A stretch of DNA of 64,000 bases from assembly GCF_907164905.1 (NCBI RefSeq), contig NZ_CAJRAF010000002.1, positions 4,116,001-4,180,000 of the forward strand. Reading direction: 5' to 3'. The notes beneath the pieces were generated by a model. That model ran no database searches and had not been told where the DNA came from. It worked only from the letters and a program-made list of their open reading frames with translations. This DNA comes from Dyadobacter sp. CECT 9275 (GTDB lineage: Bacteria > Bacteroidota > Bacteroidia > Cytophagales > Spirosomataceae). The position numbers and the translations under genes are program-made. Of the stretch, positions 36,158-44,443 are shown one piece after another; positions within the stretch are counted from its first letter, which is position 1; the number at the start of each line of letters is the position of its first letter.

Positions 36158-36643
36158 ATGATATACCGGGAGGTTTAATCCTTTTTAAATTCTCAATATC
36201 TTCCAAATCCTTTGGTCTACCAAGCGCCAGCTTGTGTTTGATCAGGTCGTTGTAGCCTATCACCGAAATTTCAACCCCGTTTCTGGTAAATACTTCCCTT
36301 CTCATGTAGGCCTCGATGAATTTTGCCGGAGTGTTTAGTTTTGGCAGAAGGTCGAACGTACAGTCCTGCAGATCATACTGGAAGAATTCGGGCTTTGGGG
36401 GATTTTCGGCCTTATGCTTTTTTACGTCAATTTGAAGATCTTCTAAGGCATCAAGCAAATGGAAGTAGTTATCGTAAGATGGGCTGTATCAGATATCTAT
36501 ATCGGGCTTATCTACATATTCGCCATTTCTTCCTATCGTTTGCCTGAAATACCCGTGATAACCCACAGCTAGTCCGCCGACTATCGGACATCGTGTTTTT
36601 TTAATGCGGTAGCGATATTAACCAGGGTCTCATAGATATTCAT
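36156..36643 (-). pseudogene. Broken nucleotidyltransferase (MNT/AbiEii-like)
   Basis: Reading the minus strand from the ATG at 36643 gives MNIYETLVNIATALKKHDVR, then an in-frame TAG. Shifting frame near 36584 restores a good nucleotidyltransferase fold: VGGLAVGYHGYFRQT and the catalytic pattern DKPDIDI, but this second piece meets a TGA at 36489-36491 where a Trp is expected, then continues to the stop at 36156 (IEAYMRREVFTRNGVEISVIGYNDLI). The GG and DxD motifs show the ancestral Pol-beta-type nucleotidyltransferase. One frameshift and one stop make it almost certainly inactive. It starts nine bases after the 60-residue gene's stop and looks like the second gene of that pair. Confidence 0.82.
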
Positions 36644-36652
36644 GCTGAGACA

Positions 36653-36835
36653 CTACCTTAACGAATGGCTTTTGTTTGTAGCAAGGGATTTTCCTTTTAC
36701 ATCGTCACCCCTAAGAAAATAGACAAGGCCCTCGAATTTTTCCTGAAGATCCCTTAATACGTCAGCGCTAACCGTATTGGTTTTTGCGTTGGCTTTCAGC
36801 TGTTCGAGGCTTTCGTATTTGGTTAGCTTACTCAT
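36653..36835 (-). CDS. Small protein, partner gene of the broken nucleotidyltransferase
   Basis: A 60-residue open frame from the ATG at 36835 (SKLTKYESLEQLKANAKT, helical and charged). It ends nine bases before the ATG of the decayed nucleotidyltransferase and is preceded by a TACATTTG box, so it was the first gene of a two-gene cassette. I do not recognise a family. It may survive only because its decayed partner lost function. Confidence 0.55.
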   Translation of the reverse strand: MSKLTKYESLEQLKANAKTNTVSADVLRDLQEKFEGLVYFLRGDDVKGKSLATNKSHSLR

Positions 36836-37151
36836 GAGAAATTACCTTTTTTCTATCAGAACAGAGAAAGTACAAATGTAGTGCAAAAAGTCAATGAGAA
36901 ATTAAATGATGCCCTGGAAATAGTCTGGATATAGCCGAAAAATAAACTTGGAGTGTCCAGTTGTATGCACATGAGGGATTTTTATTTCAATAAAAAAATG
37001 ACCTGATAAGAGTTTACTGGGCGCTATTTAGGCACTGTAATATAATGCCAGCGAAAAATACATTTATTTCATTAAAGCCATTGTTGACGTTTAAAGGGGT
37101 TTTTACAAAACCACCAAAAATTAAAAGACCGCCTCTCTCTTTTCCATACAG
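36836..37151. other. AT-rich intergenic stretch
   Basis: Holds the promoter-like box of the 60-residue gene near its left end. A weak 6-bp hairpin (GGTTTT-TAC-AAAACC, 37098-37112) after the thioredoxin-like gene could help end its transcript. No other gene or RNA was recognised. Confidence 0.5.
36873..36880 (-). promoter_or_regulatory. Candidate -7 promoter box of the 60-residue gene
   Basis: On the minus strand TACATTTG fits TAnnTTTG and lies 37 bases before the ATG at 36835. The -33 region is weak. Confidence 0.38.
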
Positions 37152-37706
37152 CTATCTCACAGCAAAAAGAGTTGGGTAAATTTTCGTTTTATAATCTTCG
37201 AAAGCTTCTTTTTTATGATAATTTTCTCCGAAGAAAGTAATCACTTCATGAAATTCTCTTGCCTTCATATAACCGGGTAAGGGCTGGATCATCTGAAATT
37301 GATCGTCCAGGAAAACTGTGGTAGGGTAGCTGGGCTGATTGTTCGTCAGAGACAAAGCAAGCTGGTGAACCCTGTTTTCGGGAAGGTATTCAAATTTTAG
37401 GTTCCCCAGAATGACGGGCTTGGTTTGCTCCGCATTGAACTTGACGGCGTAAAATTTTTCGTTTATATATTGGGCCACTTTCGGATTTTTAAAAGTTTCG
37501 CGGTCCATTACCTTGCACCAGCCACACCAGTCGGTATATACATCAATCAAAATTTTGCGCGGTTCCAGCTGCATTTTTGCATAAGCCTGCTCTATTGTCA
37601 GCCATTGGATAGCTGCATTTTTCGGAACATCTGCATCAGACCGGAAGCCTGTTAATGCCAGCATACAGGAAGCAAAAAGAAATGCCGGGAAAATTAGTTT
37701 CTTCAT
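37152..37706 (-). CDS. Exported thioredoxin-like protein
   Basis: From the ATG at 37706 (184 residues) a signal peptide runs to about residue 22 (FASCMLALTGFRS), which contains a Cys that could be a lipobox, so a lipoprotein is possible. The thioredoxin-fold redox motif DWCGWCKVM follows near residue 57, then YINEKFYAVKFNAEQ and YPTTVFLDDQF (cis-Pro block). This is the Thioredoxin_7/DUF255-like type found in Bacteroidota envelopes, likely acting on periplasmic disulfides. Confidence 0.85.
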   Translation of the reverse strand: MKKLIFPAFLFASCMLALTGFRSDADVPKNAAIQWLTIEQAYAKMQLEPRKILIDVYTDWCGWCKVMDRETFKNPKVAQYINEKFYAVKFNAEQTKPVILGNLKFEYLPENRVHQLALSLTNNQPSYPTTVFLDDQFQMIQPLPGYMKAREFHEVITFFGENYHKKEAFEDYKTKIYPTLFAVR

Positions 37707-37821
37707 ACCGAAATGAATTTCTTTCTGAACAAGTTTATATGGCGTATTAGTTTCGGAATCAATAACGGCATACCTTATCAATTTTAATACAGAAAAATGA
37801 CAGCGAACCAGGTATCCGGAA

Positions 37822-38766
37822 TTAAAGCGTAGGTTCTGCTTTTTCAGTTTTATTTTTAGCCGCGGATATCAGTATTCCGCCGACAATGATCAGCACCATA
37901 CCGGTGAGCATGGACAGGGAGGGAATGGCTTCGCCCATTATAAATCCGAGGATTGAAGAAAAAAGGATGTTGGAATATCCCACAGCGGCTACTCTGCCCG
38001 CCTTGTCATACGTGAAAGACTGAGTAAGCATTCTTTGGCCGATCAGCGCGGCTAAACCCAGGGCCAGAAAACCAGCCCATTGGGACGTCTCAACCGGCCA
38101 GCGAAAAGTGCCCAACAGGAAATTAAGAGCGGGTATTGGAAAATAGGTACCTGCAACCATCGATAGTATGGGCATCAATATCCCGCTCAGCATGAATGAC
38201 AGGATGATGGCGCGGGTATCGTAAACCTGGCCAAGCTGACGAATGGAAAGATAGGAAACGGCTGTGAGTAAGGCATTGCCCAGTCCGAGGGCATTGTCTT
38301 TAAGAGAAACCGAAAGGTCGGGCCGGAAAACAAAAAGAATTCCTACAAAACCAATAAAAATAGCGCTCCATTCCTTGGGTGTTAGTTTTTCTCCTATTAA
38401 CAGCCATGAAAACAATGCAAGGAAAATAGGATAGGTATACTGGTAGGTAGAAGCTCTGCCCAGCCCTAATACCTGGATCGCATAAAAGAGCATGTATAAC
38501 GATAATGTACCCACAATTCCCCTGAATACCAGCAATCCCAATTTTCCGCCACCTTTTTGTTCAAACGGACGTTTCCTGATACTTGCATATACGAACACCA
38601 CACCGACTATATTTCTGAAAAAAACAAGCTGAACAGTATGGAAATCTTTTCCGAGCCATTTGGAAAGAGCTGAGGTAAGCGAGAAGAAAAAAGCGGCGCC
38701 AAGCATCAGAAATATTCCTTTTTGCGAGGCAGGTATTGCGAAACGATTTGTTACTGTGGAAATCAA
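37822..38766 (-). CDS. DMT-superfamily (EamA) transporter
   Basis: A 314-residue protein with ten likely membrane segments in two EamA halves (first half to about 140, second about 155-300). The predicted start is a TTG at 38766; the next ATG at 38706 would begin right at TM1 (LGAAFFFSLTSALSKWLG), so TTG or a nearby alternative is needed for a normal N-terminus. Such proteins move small metabolites, but the substrate is unknown. It is divergent from the cobalamin riboswitch. Confidence 0.85.
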   Translation of the reverse strand: MISTVTNRFAIPASQKGIFLMLGAAFFFSLTSALSKWLGKDFHTVQLVFFRNIVGVVFVYASIRKRPFEQKGGGKLGLLVFRGIVGTLSLYMLFYAIQVLGLGRASTYQYTYPIFLALFSWLLIGEKLTPKEWSAIFIGFVGILFVFRPDLSVSLKDNALGLGNALLTAVSYLSIRQLGQVYDTRAIILSFMLSGILMPILSMVAGTYFPIPALNFLLGTFRWPVETSQWAGFLALGLAALIGQRMLTQSFTYDKAGRVAAVGYSNILFSSILGFIMGEAIPSLSMLTGMVLIIVGGILISAAKNKTEKAEPTL

Positions 38767-38846
38767 AGCAAGGATTTTTATACAAAGATATTATTTTAAA
38801 ATGATGCAGTTTTGCAAATGCCATGCAGAAACGATTCCAAATTAAT

Positions 38847-38854
38847 TACCTTTG
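38847..38854 (+). promoter_or_regulatory. Candidate -7 promoter box of the riboswitch unit
   Basis: TACCTTTG fits TAnnTTTG and stands about ten bases before the start of the riboswitch fold, where a transcript start is expected. No -33 TTTG at the usual spacing. Confidence 0.45.
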
Positions 38855-38863
38855 TGCCGTTTT

Positions 38864-39034
38864 GGTGCCTGAGGCTGTGATGTACAGTCCAATGGCTTAA
38901 TAGGGAATCCCGTAGATCCGGGAGCTGTCCCCGCAACTGTAAGTCTTAAAAGGTTGATTTTAAACTTCAGGCCACTGTCCGGCATGGATGGGAAGGCGCA
39001 AAATCAATACGACGAGCCAGGAGACCTGCCAATC
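38864..39034 (+). ncRNA. Cobalamin riboswitch
   Basis: All conserved pieces of an adenosylcobalamin-type riboswitch are present in order: TAATAGGGAA (38899), GAGCTGTCCCCGCAACTGTAA (38922-38942), GCCACTG (38971), GGGAAGGCGC (38990) and the B12 box AGCCAGGAGACCTGCC (39015-39030). It lies 50 bases before the TonB receptor start. In characterised cases B12 binding hides the translation start of the downstream uptake gene. The outer ends of the fold are approximate. Confidence 0.96.
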
Positions 39035-39083
39035 ATTTTGTTGCACTGCTTTCGGTGGAAAGGCATTGATTAACAGTTGTGTT

Positions 39084-41042
39084 ATGGTTCAGTCGGTGTT
39101 TTATTGCGGGTTTGGTCGGGTTCGGCGTACTTTTCTTTGTACGTTGGTTTTCCTGTTTCCGGCCTTTGGATTAATGGCACAAAAAGATACTGTTTTTCTG
39201 GATCCTGTGACAGTGAAAGGTTTTACTCCCCACAAATATATGGCGGGGCTGAGGGTGCAGAAAATCGATTCATCCATTATTCAGCGGTTCAGGTTTCAGA
39301 ATATTACAGAATTGCTTTTACAAAATAGCTCCCTCGCTTTCAGGAACTACGGGCCCGGACAGTTGAGTACCGTTGCCTTCAGAGGAACATCTTCGAATCA
39401 CACCGCGGTACTCTGGAATGGCGTCAACATTAATTCCGCCAGCCTGGGGCAGACAGATTTTTCGACCATACCGGTGGCCGGTTTTGAACAGCTATCCGTT
39501 CTGTATGGTTCGGCGGCGAGCCTGGTTGGCTCAGATGCCGTGGGAGGGAGCATCCTGCTTGAAAGTGGCCCTGCTCCTTTATCCTATGGTTTTTCGGTTG
39601 GGCGCCGGCACGAGAGTTTCCGGAACAATCAGACCCAGTTATCAGGCCATTATTTTTCACATTTGAAAAGGGGATGGACTTTTGCGGGGAAAACAGCTGC
39701 ATACAATTATCGTATGATGAATCGTTTTCCTTATTCAGAAAGGCAAAGTATACCGGTTTTACATTCCGAAACTTTTCAAAAAGGTATTGTACAGGACCTG
39801 ATTTTTAAATCAGAAAAGGATCATGAGTTATCGGCACATATCTGGCTTACCGACAACAAGCTTACCCTGACGCCCGGAGATACCGCCGGTCGTGAGCTGA
39901 CACGGACAACAGCTTACCGAGCCATGATCAGATACCACACCGGAGATTTTTCGTTCCGTACCTCCTGGGTGCGGGATGTTATTGATTATGGAAAAGGGAA
40001 TTATGCGTTGCTTGATCACGCGGTTACCGACAGGCTTGCTGGCAGGGGAGAGTATGAATTCAGACGGAATATTGGTGATTCCGGTAATTATGTGAACGTA
40101 CGTGCCGGAGGTGAATTCACCCATTACCTTGCGCGGATCGCCGGATACGAAAGGCCGTCCGTTTCTGAGAACCGCGGTGACGTATTTTTGCTGACCCGTT
40201 TGCAGGCGTCTTCCAGGTTGGCGGTGGCAGTAAACCTTCGGCAGGCTTTCATCACTAAATACAGTCCGCCGATTACTCCGTCCTTCGGAGGAGATTTTTT
40301 ATTAATAAAACTGGCAGATTATACCCTGAAAGCGAGGGGTACCGTTTCCAGAAGTTACCGTGTACCTACCTTAAATGAACGGTACTGGAAAGCGCTGGGG
40401 AATCCCGACATCCGTCCAGAAACCGGCTGGAACAAGGAAGTAGGACTTGACGACAGGTATCTCATCAATGACCGCAATATTTTGACTACCTCCCTGACTG
40501 TTTACCATAACCGCGTCAGCAACTGGACTTACTGGAATCCGGCAAAAAATTACCGTGTTGAGAATCTGCAGCAGGTTCTGGCACGGGGTATTGAAGCACA
40601 GGCCAGCTGGACTTTGCAGGCGGTGGCATGGAGAACAAGCTTGCAGATGGGTTACGCATACACCAAAAGTACCCAGGAAAAGGCATATGATGCTTATTCT
40701 GCTGACGTCATTGGAAAGCAGCTGGTATTTGTGCCGATGCATAACGGAAATTTAAGCGCGTCCGTACAGTACAAAAAGACGAAAATTACCGGTCAGTTGC
40801 AGGCTATCAGCAGGCGGTACACTACTTTTGATCATTTGAGGTCACTGGATGGTTATGGCTTGGTGAATCTTTCAGCAGAAACTACTTTTACAACCAGGCA
40901 AATACATTTTATGGTACAAGGGCAGGTTAATAATCTTCTGGATACGTTTTATCTTAATGTCCGTAACAATGCCATGCCCGGAAGAAGTTTTGCCCTGAGC
41001 CTCGTGGTGTCATTTAAAGGAAATGCAGTCAAAAAAATATGA
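39084..41042 (+). CDS. btuB: TonB-dependent outer-membrane receptor for cobalamin
   Basis: The ATG at 39084 (652 residues) is chosen because it starts a signal peptide (LCTLVFLFPAFGLMAQ); an in-frame ATG further upstream lies inside the riboswitch. A plug domain follows at about 40-160 (VTVKGFTPHKY, TELLLQNSSLAFRNYGPG, TVAFRGTSSNHTAVLWNG) and then a 22-strand barrel ending LNVRNNAMPGRSFALSLVVSF. No SusC-type N-terminal extension is present. The riboswitch in front and the BtuG-like gene behind make cobalamin the probable cargo, imported with TonB energy. Confidence 0.9.
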   Translation: MVQSVFYCGFGRVRRTFLCTLVFLFPAFGLMAQKDTVFLDPVTVKGFTPHKYMAGLRVQKIDSSIIQRFRFQNITELLLQNSSLAFRNYGPGQLSTVAFRGTSSNHTAVLWNGVNINSASLGQTDFSTIPVAGFEQLSVLYGSAASLVGSDAVGGSILLESGPAPLSYGFSVGRRHESFRNNQTQLSGHYFSHLKRGWTFAGKTAAYNYRMMNRFPYSERQSIPVLHSETFQKGIVQDLIFKSEKDHELSAHIWLTDNKLTLTPGDTAGRELTRTTAYRAMIRYHTGDFSFRTSWVRDVIDYGKGNYALLDHAVTDRLAGRGEYEFRRNIGDSGNYVNVRAGGEFTHYLARIAGYERPSVSENRGDVFLLTRLQASSRLAVAVNLRQAFITKYSPPITPSFGGDFLLIKLADYTLKARGTVSRSYRVPTLNERYWKALGNPDIRPETGWNKEVGLDDRYLINDRNILTTSLTVYHNRVSNWTYWNPAKNYRVENLQQVLARGIEAQASWTLQAVAWRTSLQMGYAYTKSTQEKAYDAYSADVIGKQLVFVPMHNGNLSASVQYKKTKITGQLQAISRRYTTFDHLRSLDGYGLVNLSAETTFTTRQIHFMVQGQVNNLLDTFYLNVRNNAMPGRSFALSLVVSFKGNAVKKI

Positions 41043-41096
41043 TTAATGCGCCGGAGATCGTGCTGGCTTTACAATTTTACCAATCTTTTAAGAACA

Positions 41097-42182
41097 ATGA
41101 AAAAACAATTATTCAGGATTTTAACAGCAACAGCGGTATCTCTTACAGTGTGGTCATGTAACCAAAGTGATCCAGCGCCCAAGGGGGACTATGCTCAGGG
41201 GGTGTTTGTGATAAATGAAGGTAATTTTACCCAAAACAACGGCAGTATTTCTTATTTCTCAAGAGAAGGGGGGCCGGCAGATGACGATATTTTTAAGGCA
41301 GTTAACGGTTTGGAATTAAAAGGAGGTGTTCAGGGTTATGCCGTGGCAGGCAATAATGGGCTCATTCTGGTTGACAACTCGGCGGCAGGTTTGGACAAAG
41401 TGGAAATTGTGGAGGCTAATACGTTTAAAAAAGTGGCTACAATAGGAACACCGGATATAGAAAATCCCCGCAGAGTAATAGCAATCAGCAGTGCCAAGGC
41501 ATATGTATCATGCTGGGGAACAAATGCCGATTATACCTATCGTACGGGATATGTGGCTGTGATTGATTTAGCTACCAACAAGGTTATTAAAAAAATTGAT
41601 ATTCTGGGCGGTCCCGAAAATATGGTACTTCACGAGGGTAAAGTTTTTGTAGGAACAGTTTCTTATGGCGGAGGTAAGGCACTTAACGTAATCAATACCA
41701 GTTCGGATCAGATCGTGAAAACCATATCCACTCCAGGTGGAGCGCCGTCACCCATCGGGATTGACGCTAACGGGAAGTTATGGGTTGGGGCAGGAATTGA
41801 GGCCAGCAAAATTGACCCGGTTACCTATGCTGTGGAAACTACTTTAAAGATAGGAGAGAATGCGACAAAATCTGCCGGTAATTTTGTGTTTGGAACTGAC
41901 AAGAAGACGATTTTCTTTGTTCTTTCTTATTATGATGCTAACTATGTAACGCATGGCGAAACATATAAATTCGGAATTGCGGATACGAAGATCAGCCTCA
42001 CTACACCTTTGATCAAACGTGTTTTTACCGGTCTTGCTGTAGATCCTTCGCAGGGGCTGATTTATGCGGGCGTTACGCCATCTTATGCGCAGGCGGGATA
42101 TGCAGTTCGTTACCGGACAGACGGTTCTGTGGTTGATTCCATCAAAGTGGGTATTGCTCCAACCGGATTTTTCTTCAAATAG
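41097..42182 (+). CDS. btuG: BtuG-like surface lipoprotein, cobalamin capture
   Basis: From the ATG at 41097 (361 residues) a lipobox (SLTVWSC, Cys20 area) anchors a beta-propeller of the DUF5074/YncE-like type: repeated blades with phrases such as VFVINEGNFTQNNGSISYF, KAYVSCWGTNADY, GYVAVIDLATNKVIKKI and KLWVGAGIEASKIDP. In Bacteroides the surface lipoprotein BtuG, a seven-bladed propeller, binds B12 very tightly and hands it to BtuB. Here the gene follows btuB by 54 bases in the riboswitch unit, the same arrangement. Identity as BtuG is inferred from fold, anchor and context. Confidence 0.75.
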   Translation: MKKQLFRILTATAVSLTVWSCNQSDPAPKGDYAQGVFVINEGNFTQNNGSISYFSREGGPADDDIFKAVNGLELKGGVQGYAVAGNNGLILVDNSAAGLDKVEIVEANTFKKVATIGTPDIENPRRVIAISSAKAYVSCWGTNADYTYRTGYVAVIDLATNKVIKKIDILGGPENMVLHEGKVFVGTVSYGGGKALNVINTSSDQIVKTISTPGGAPSPIGIDANGKLWVGAGIEASKIDPVTYAVETTLKIGENATKSAGNFVFGTDKKTIFFVLSYYDANYVTHGETYKFGIADTKISLTTPLIKRVFTGLAVDPSQGLIYAGVTPSYAQAGYAVRYRTDGSVVDSIKVGIAPTGFFFK

Positions 42183-42211
42183 GAAGCGGAATAAATTCCA
42201 ATACTGATCAT

Positions 42212-42241
42212 AAAAAAATGGGCCTCGAAGCCCATTTTTTT
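42212..42241 (+). terminator. Terminator of the cobalamin uptake unit
   Basis: ATGGGC pairs with GCCCAT around a CTCGAA loop, flanked by seven As and seven Ts. It lies 30 bases after the btuG stop and can work in both directions for the convergent TPR gene. Confidence 0.82.
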
Positions 42242-42260
42242 ATGATATTTTATGCTCTTC

Positions 42261-43001
42261 CTATTTAAAGAAACCCTGGGGGTCAGGCATTTTTGATTTG
42301 AGAAGCTCTACAAACTCAAAGTTCAGCTGAGCAAAATCCAGAGAACGGCCTTTGTGTAAATGTTCCCAGGACTTTTCAAATTCATTCAGATTAAAATGTA
42401 ACAAAGCCAGGTTATACTGGCCAAGGGCGTATGTAGAATCCTGGGTAATGGCACGAGTCAATAACGTTTTTGCTTCTTCCAGTTCTTCGGGACGGTTGGT
42501 AATGGCAAAAAGTTTAAGATCCACCGTAGACAAATCCACGAGCAGCGGTACATTGTTTCCCTGTATATTAAGACCTCTGCTCAGCATATCCTTTGCCTGT
42601 ACCCAATCTTCCCGCTGATAAGATACTACACCCAGGCCCCAGTAAGCATCAACATTTTTGTCGTTCAGCAAATGGGCCAGGTTAAAACGGTAACATGCGG
42701 TGTCCAAAGATCCTTCCTGCAGATATTCCCATGCTCTTGCGGTGAAAAAATTGCTCGCTTCCTCCCGGGACGAGAACGATTTGTCACATTCACTCAGGAA
42801 ACGGATTTCTTCATCAATTTGCTCGGAACTCTTACTGCCTTCTCCATAAAGGGGTAAAATGCGTTTTTCTTTAAGCTCAAGAGGGCGTTTTTGCGAAATA
42901 TTAGTGTCAGAGGCAGGTCCGGCACTTGCTAAATGAGTGTTTTGTGCTAAGCTCAAAACAGGCATTAAAGTAGTGAACCAGATAACAACAGATTTTTTCA
43001 T
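42261..43001 (-). CDS. Exported TPR-repeat protein
   Basis: A 246-residue protein with a signal peptide (VVIWFTTLMPVLSLAQ). From about residue 75 to 230 it shows tetratricopeptide repeats (DTACYRFNLAHLLNDKNVDAYWGLGV, EDWVQAKDMLSRGLNI, DSTYALGQYNLALLHFNLNEFEKSWEHLHKG), which usually hold protein partners. No enzymatic motif is present. Function unknown; likely a periplasmic adaptor. Confidence 0.8.
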   Translation of the reverse strand: MKKSVVIWFTTLMPVLSLAQNTHLASAGPASDTNISQKRPLELKEKRILPLYGEGSKSSEQIDEEIRFLSECDKSFSSREEASNFFTARAWEYLQEGSLDTACYRFNLAHLLNDKNVDAYWGLGVVSYQREDWVQAKDMLSRGLNIQGNNVPLLVDLSTVDLKLFAITNRPEELEEAKTLLTRAITQDSTYALGQYNLALLHFNLNEFEKSWEHLHKGRSLDFAQLNFEFVELLKSKMPDPQGFFK

Positions 43002-43068
43002 AAAATACTCAAATAGAGAACAGGTTTCTATTGTCCAAATTAAACGGAATTATTGAAAATGTATTGTA

Positions 43069-44406
43069 TTATCTTCTTTTACTTCGTCCGGAGCTGTTTC
43101 TTTTAGAGTGTTGTGCTTTTACGGAGGATTTTACAGGCGGCCTGAAAGTCTTTTTCTTTTCATGAAAAGCCCCCAAAAATGTAGGATCTTCTCTTCGTCG
43201 CTGGTTATCTATTTCGCGGAGCATTTCCTGTTGTTCTTCTTTGGGAGTGGGAAGGATTTCCAGTTCTTCGGGAAGGTCGGTCCGGGGAATTTCCATCCTG
43301 ATGATCTTCTCAATCTTCCGGATGTGATATTCATCGGCCATGGTCATGAAGGTAATAGCCTGCCCGACGTGGTTTGCACGCCCGGTCCTTCCGATCCGGT
43401 GCACATAGTCTTCGTAGATCAGCGGCACATCGAAATTAATGACATGACTTACCTCGGTAACATCAATGCCCCGTGAGGCAACGTCGGTTGCCACCATCAC
43501 TCTCACTGAACCCTCCCGAAAGGCATCCATGGCATTTGTACGGGTATTTTGTCCCTTGTTGGCATGAATCACGCGTATCTCTTCCTCAGGAACTACTTTT
43601 CGGAGCAGATATTTGTATACGTTCCCGGCTACTTCCCTGCTTCTGGTGAAGATCAGCACACGTCTGAAAACTTCCGTATCTTCCAGCAGTAGGGTCAGCA
43701 GGTTCACCTTGGTCCTGAAATTAGGAAGTTCGTATAACACCTGTTCCACCATCTCGGCAGTTGTGGCCTGCTGGGTTACTTCCACCCGGGTAGGGAATTC
43801 AAGGAATTCGTAGGAAAGCCTCTCTACTTTATCTGCAAAAGTGGCCGAAAAAAGTAAATTCTGACGTTTTCGGGGCAATACCTCCAAAAGCCGGCGTATC
43901 TGCGGCATGAAACCCATGTCCATCATTTTGTCAGCTTCATCCAGCACCAGGGTAGTCAGTTGTTTTAGAATCACGTCCTCTTTGAGGTACAGGTCCATCA
44001 GCCTGCCAGGCGTGGCCACTATGATATCCACACCTTGATGGATGGCTTCGATCTGGGATTTGGGCCCCAGGCCACCGTAAAGAGCAACGGTTCGCAGGTC
44101 GGTATATTTGCTAAGCTGGTTAATGGAGCCGGCAATCTGCATCACCAGCTCCCGGGTGGGGGCCAGTATCAGTGCCCTTGCATGCTGGCCCTGGGCATAT
44201 TTTATCTTCATCAGAATAGGCAATACATACGCGGCTGTTTTACCGGTTCCTGTTTGTGCTATTCCGAGTACATCGTGGCCTGCCATGGCCATGGGTATGG
44301 CTTGTTCCTGTACAGGGGTTGGCTGGGTGTAACCGGCATCCTCAATCGCATTGAGTAATTGCCGGTTAAGTTTAAATTGTTCGAAGGAGTTCAACGTCTC
44401 TTGCAT
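43069..44406 (-). CDS. DEAD-box ATP-dependent RNA helicase, RhlE-like
   Basis: A 445-residue DEAD-box helicase. Motif Q precedes AQTGTGKT (residues 50-57); PTRELVMQI, TPGRLMD, VLDEAD (motif II), SATFADKV, and in the second domain LIFTRSREV, ATDVASRGID and HRIGRTGRA follow. The last 60 residues are basic (RKRNSSGRSKRR) and would bind RNA. It remodels RNA in ribosome assembly or decay. The start codon stands only four bases after a TACCTTTG box, so the transcript may be leaderless. Confidence 0.93.
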   Translation of the reverse strand: MQETLNSFEQFKLNRQLLNAIEDAGYTQPTPVQEQAIPMAMAGHDVLGIAQTGTGKTAAYVLPILMKIKYAQGQHARALILAPTRELVMQIAGSINQLSKYTDLRTVALYGGLGPKSQIEAIHQGVDIIVATPGRLMDLYLKEDVILKQLTTLVLDEADKMMDMGFMPQIRRLLEVLPRKRQNLLFSATFADKVERLSYEFLEFPTRVEVTQQATTAEMVEQVLYELPNFRTKVNLLTLLLEDTEVFRRVLIFTRSREVAGNVYKYLLRKVVPEEEIRVIHANKGQNTRTNAMDAFREGSVRVMVATDVASRGIDVTEVSHVINFDVPLIYEDYVHRIGRTGRANHVGQAITFMTMADEYHIRKIEKIIRMEIPRTDLPEELEILPTPKEEQQEMLREIDNQRRREDPTFLGAFHEKKKTFRPPVKSSVKAQHSKRNSSGRSKRR

Positions 44407-44410
44407 CCTG

Positions 44411-44418
44411 CAAAGGTA
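44411..44418 (-). promoter_or_regulatory. Candidate -7 promoter box directly before the DEAD helicase
   Basis: On the minus strand TACCTTTG ends four bases before the ATG at 44406. With a start of transcription a few bases beyond the box, the mRNA would begin at or within the start codon. Confidence 0.4.
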
Positions 44419-44443
44419 CGAAAACTAAATCAGTCGGTATCCA

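Noticed and set aside
36456..36458. TTG as the start of an intact 100-residue gene in the pseudogene
   Set aside because: The sequence before it continues the same protein fold up to the TGA and beyond, so the 100-residue frame is only the tail of a broken gene.
38988..39083. An upstream in-frame start for the TonB receptor within the riboswitch
   Set aside because: It would translate the B12 box and lacks a signal peptide; the ATG at 39084 opens a proper signal sequence.
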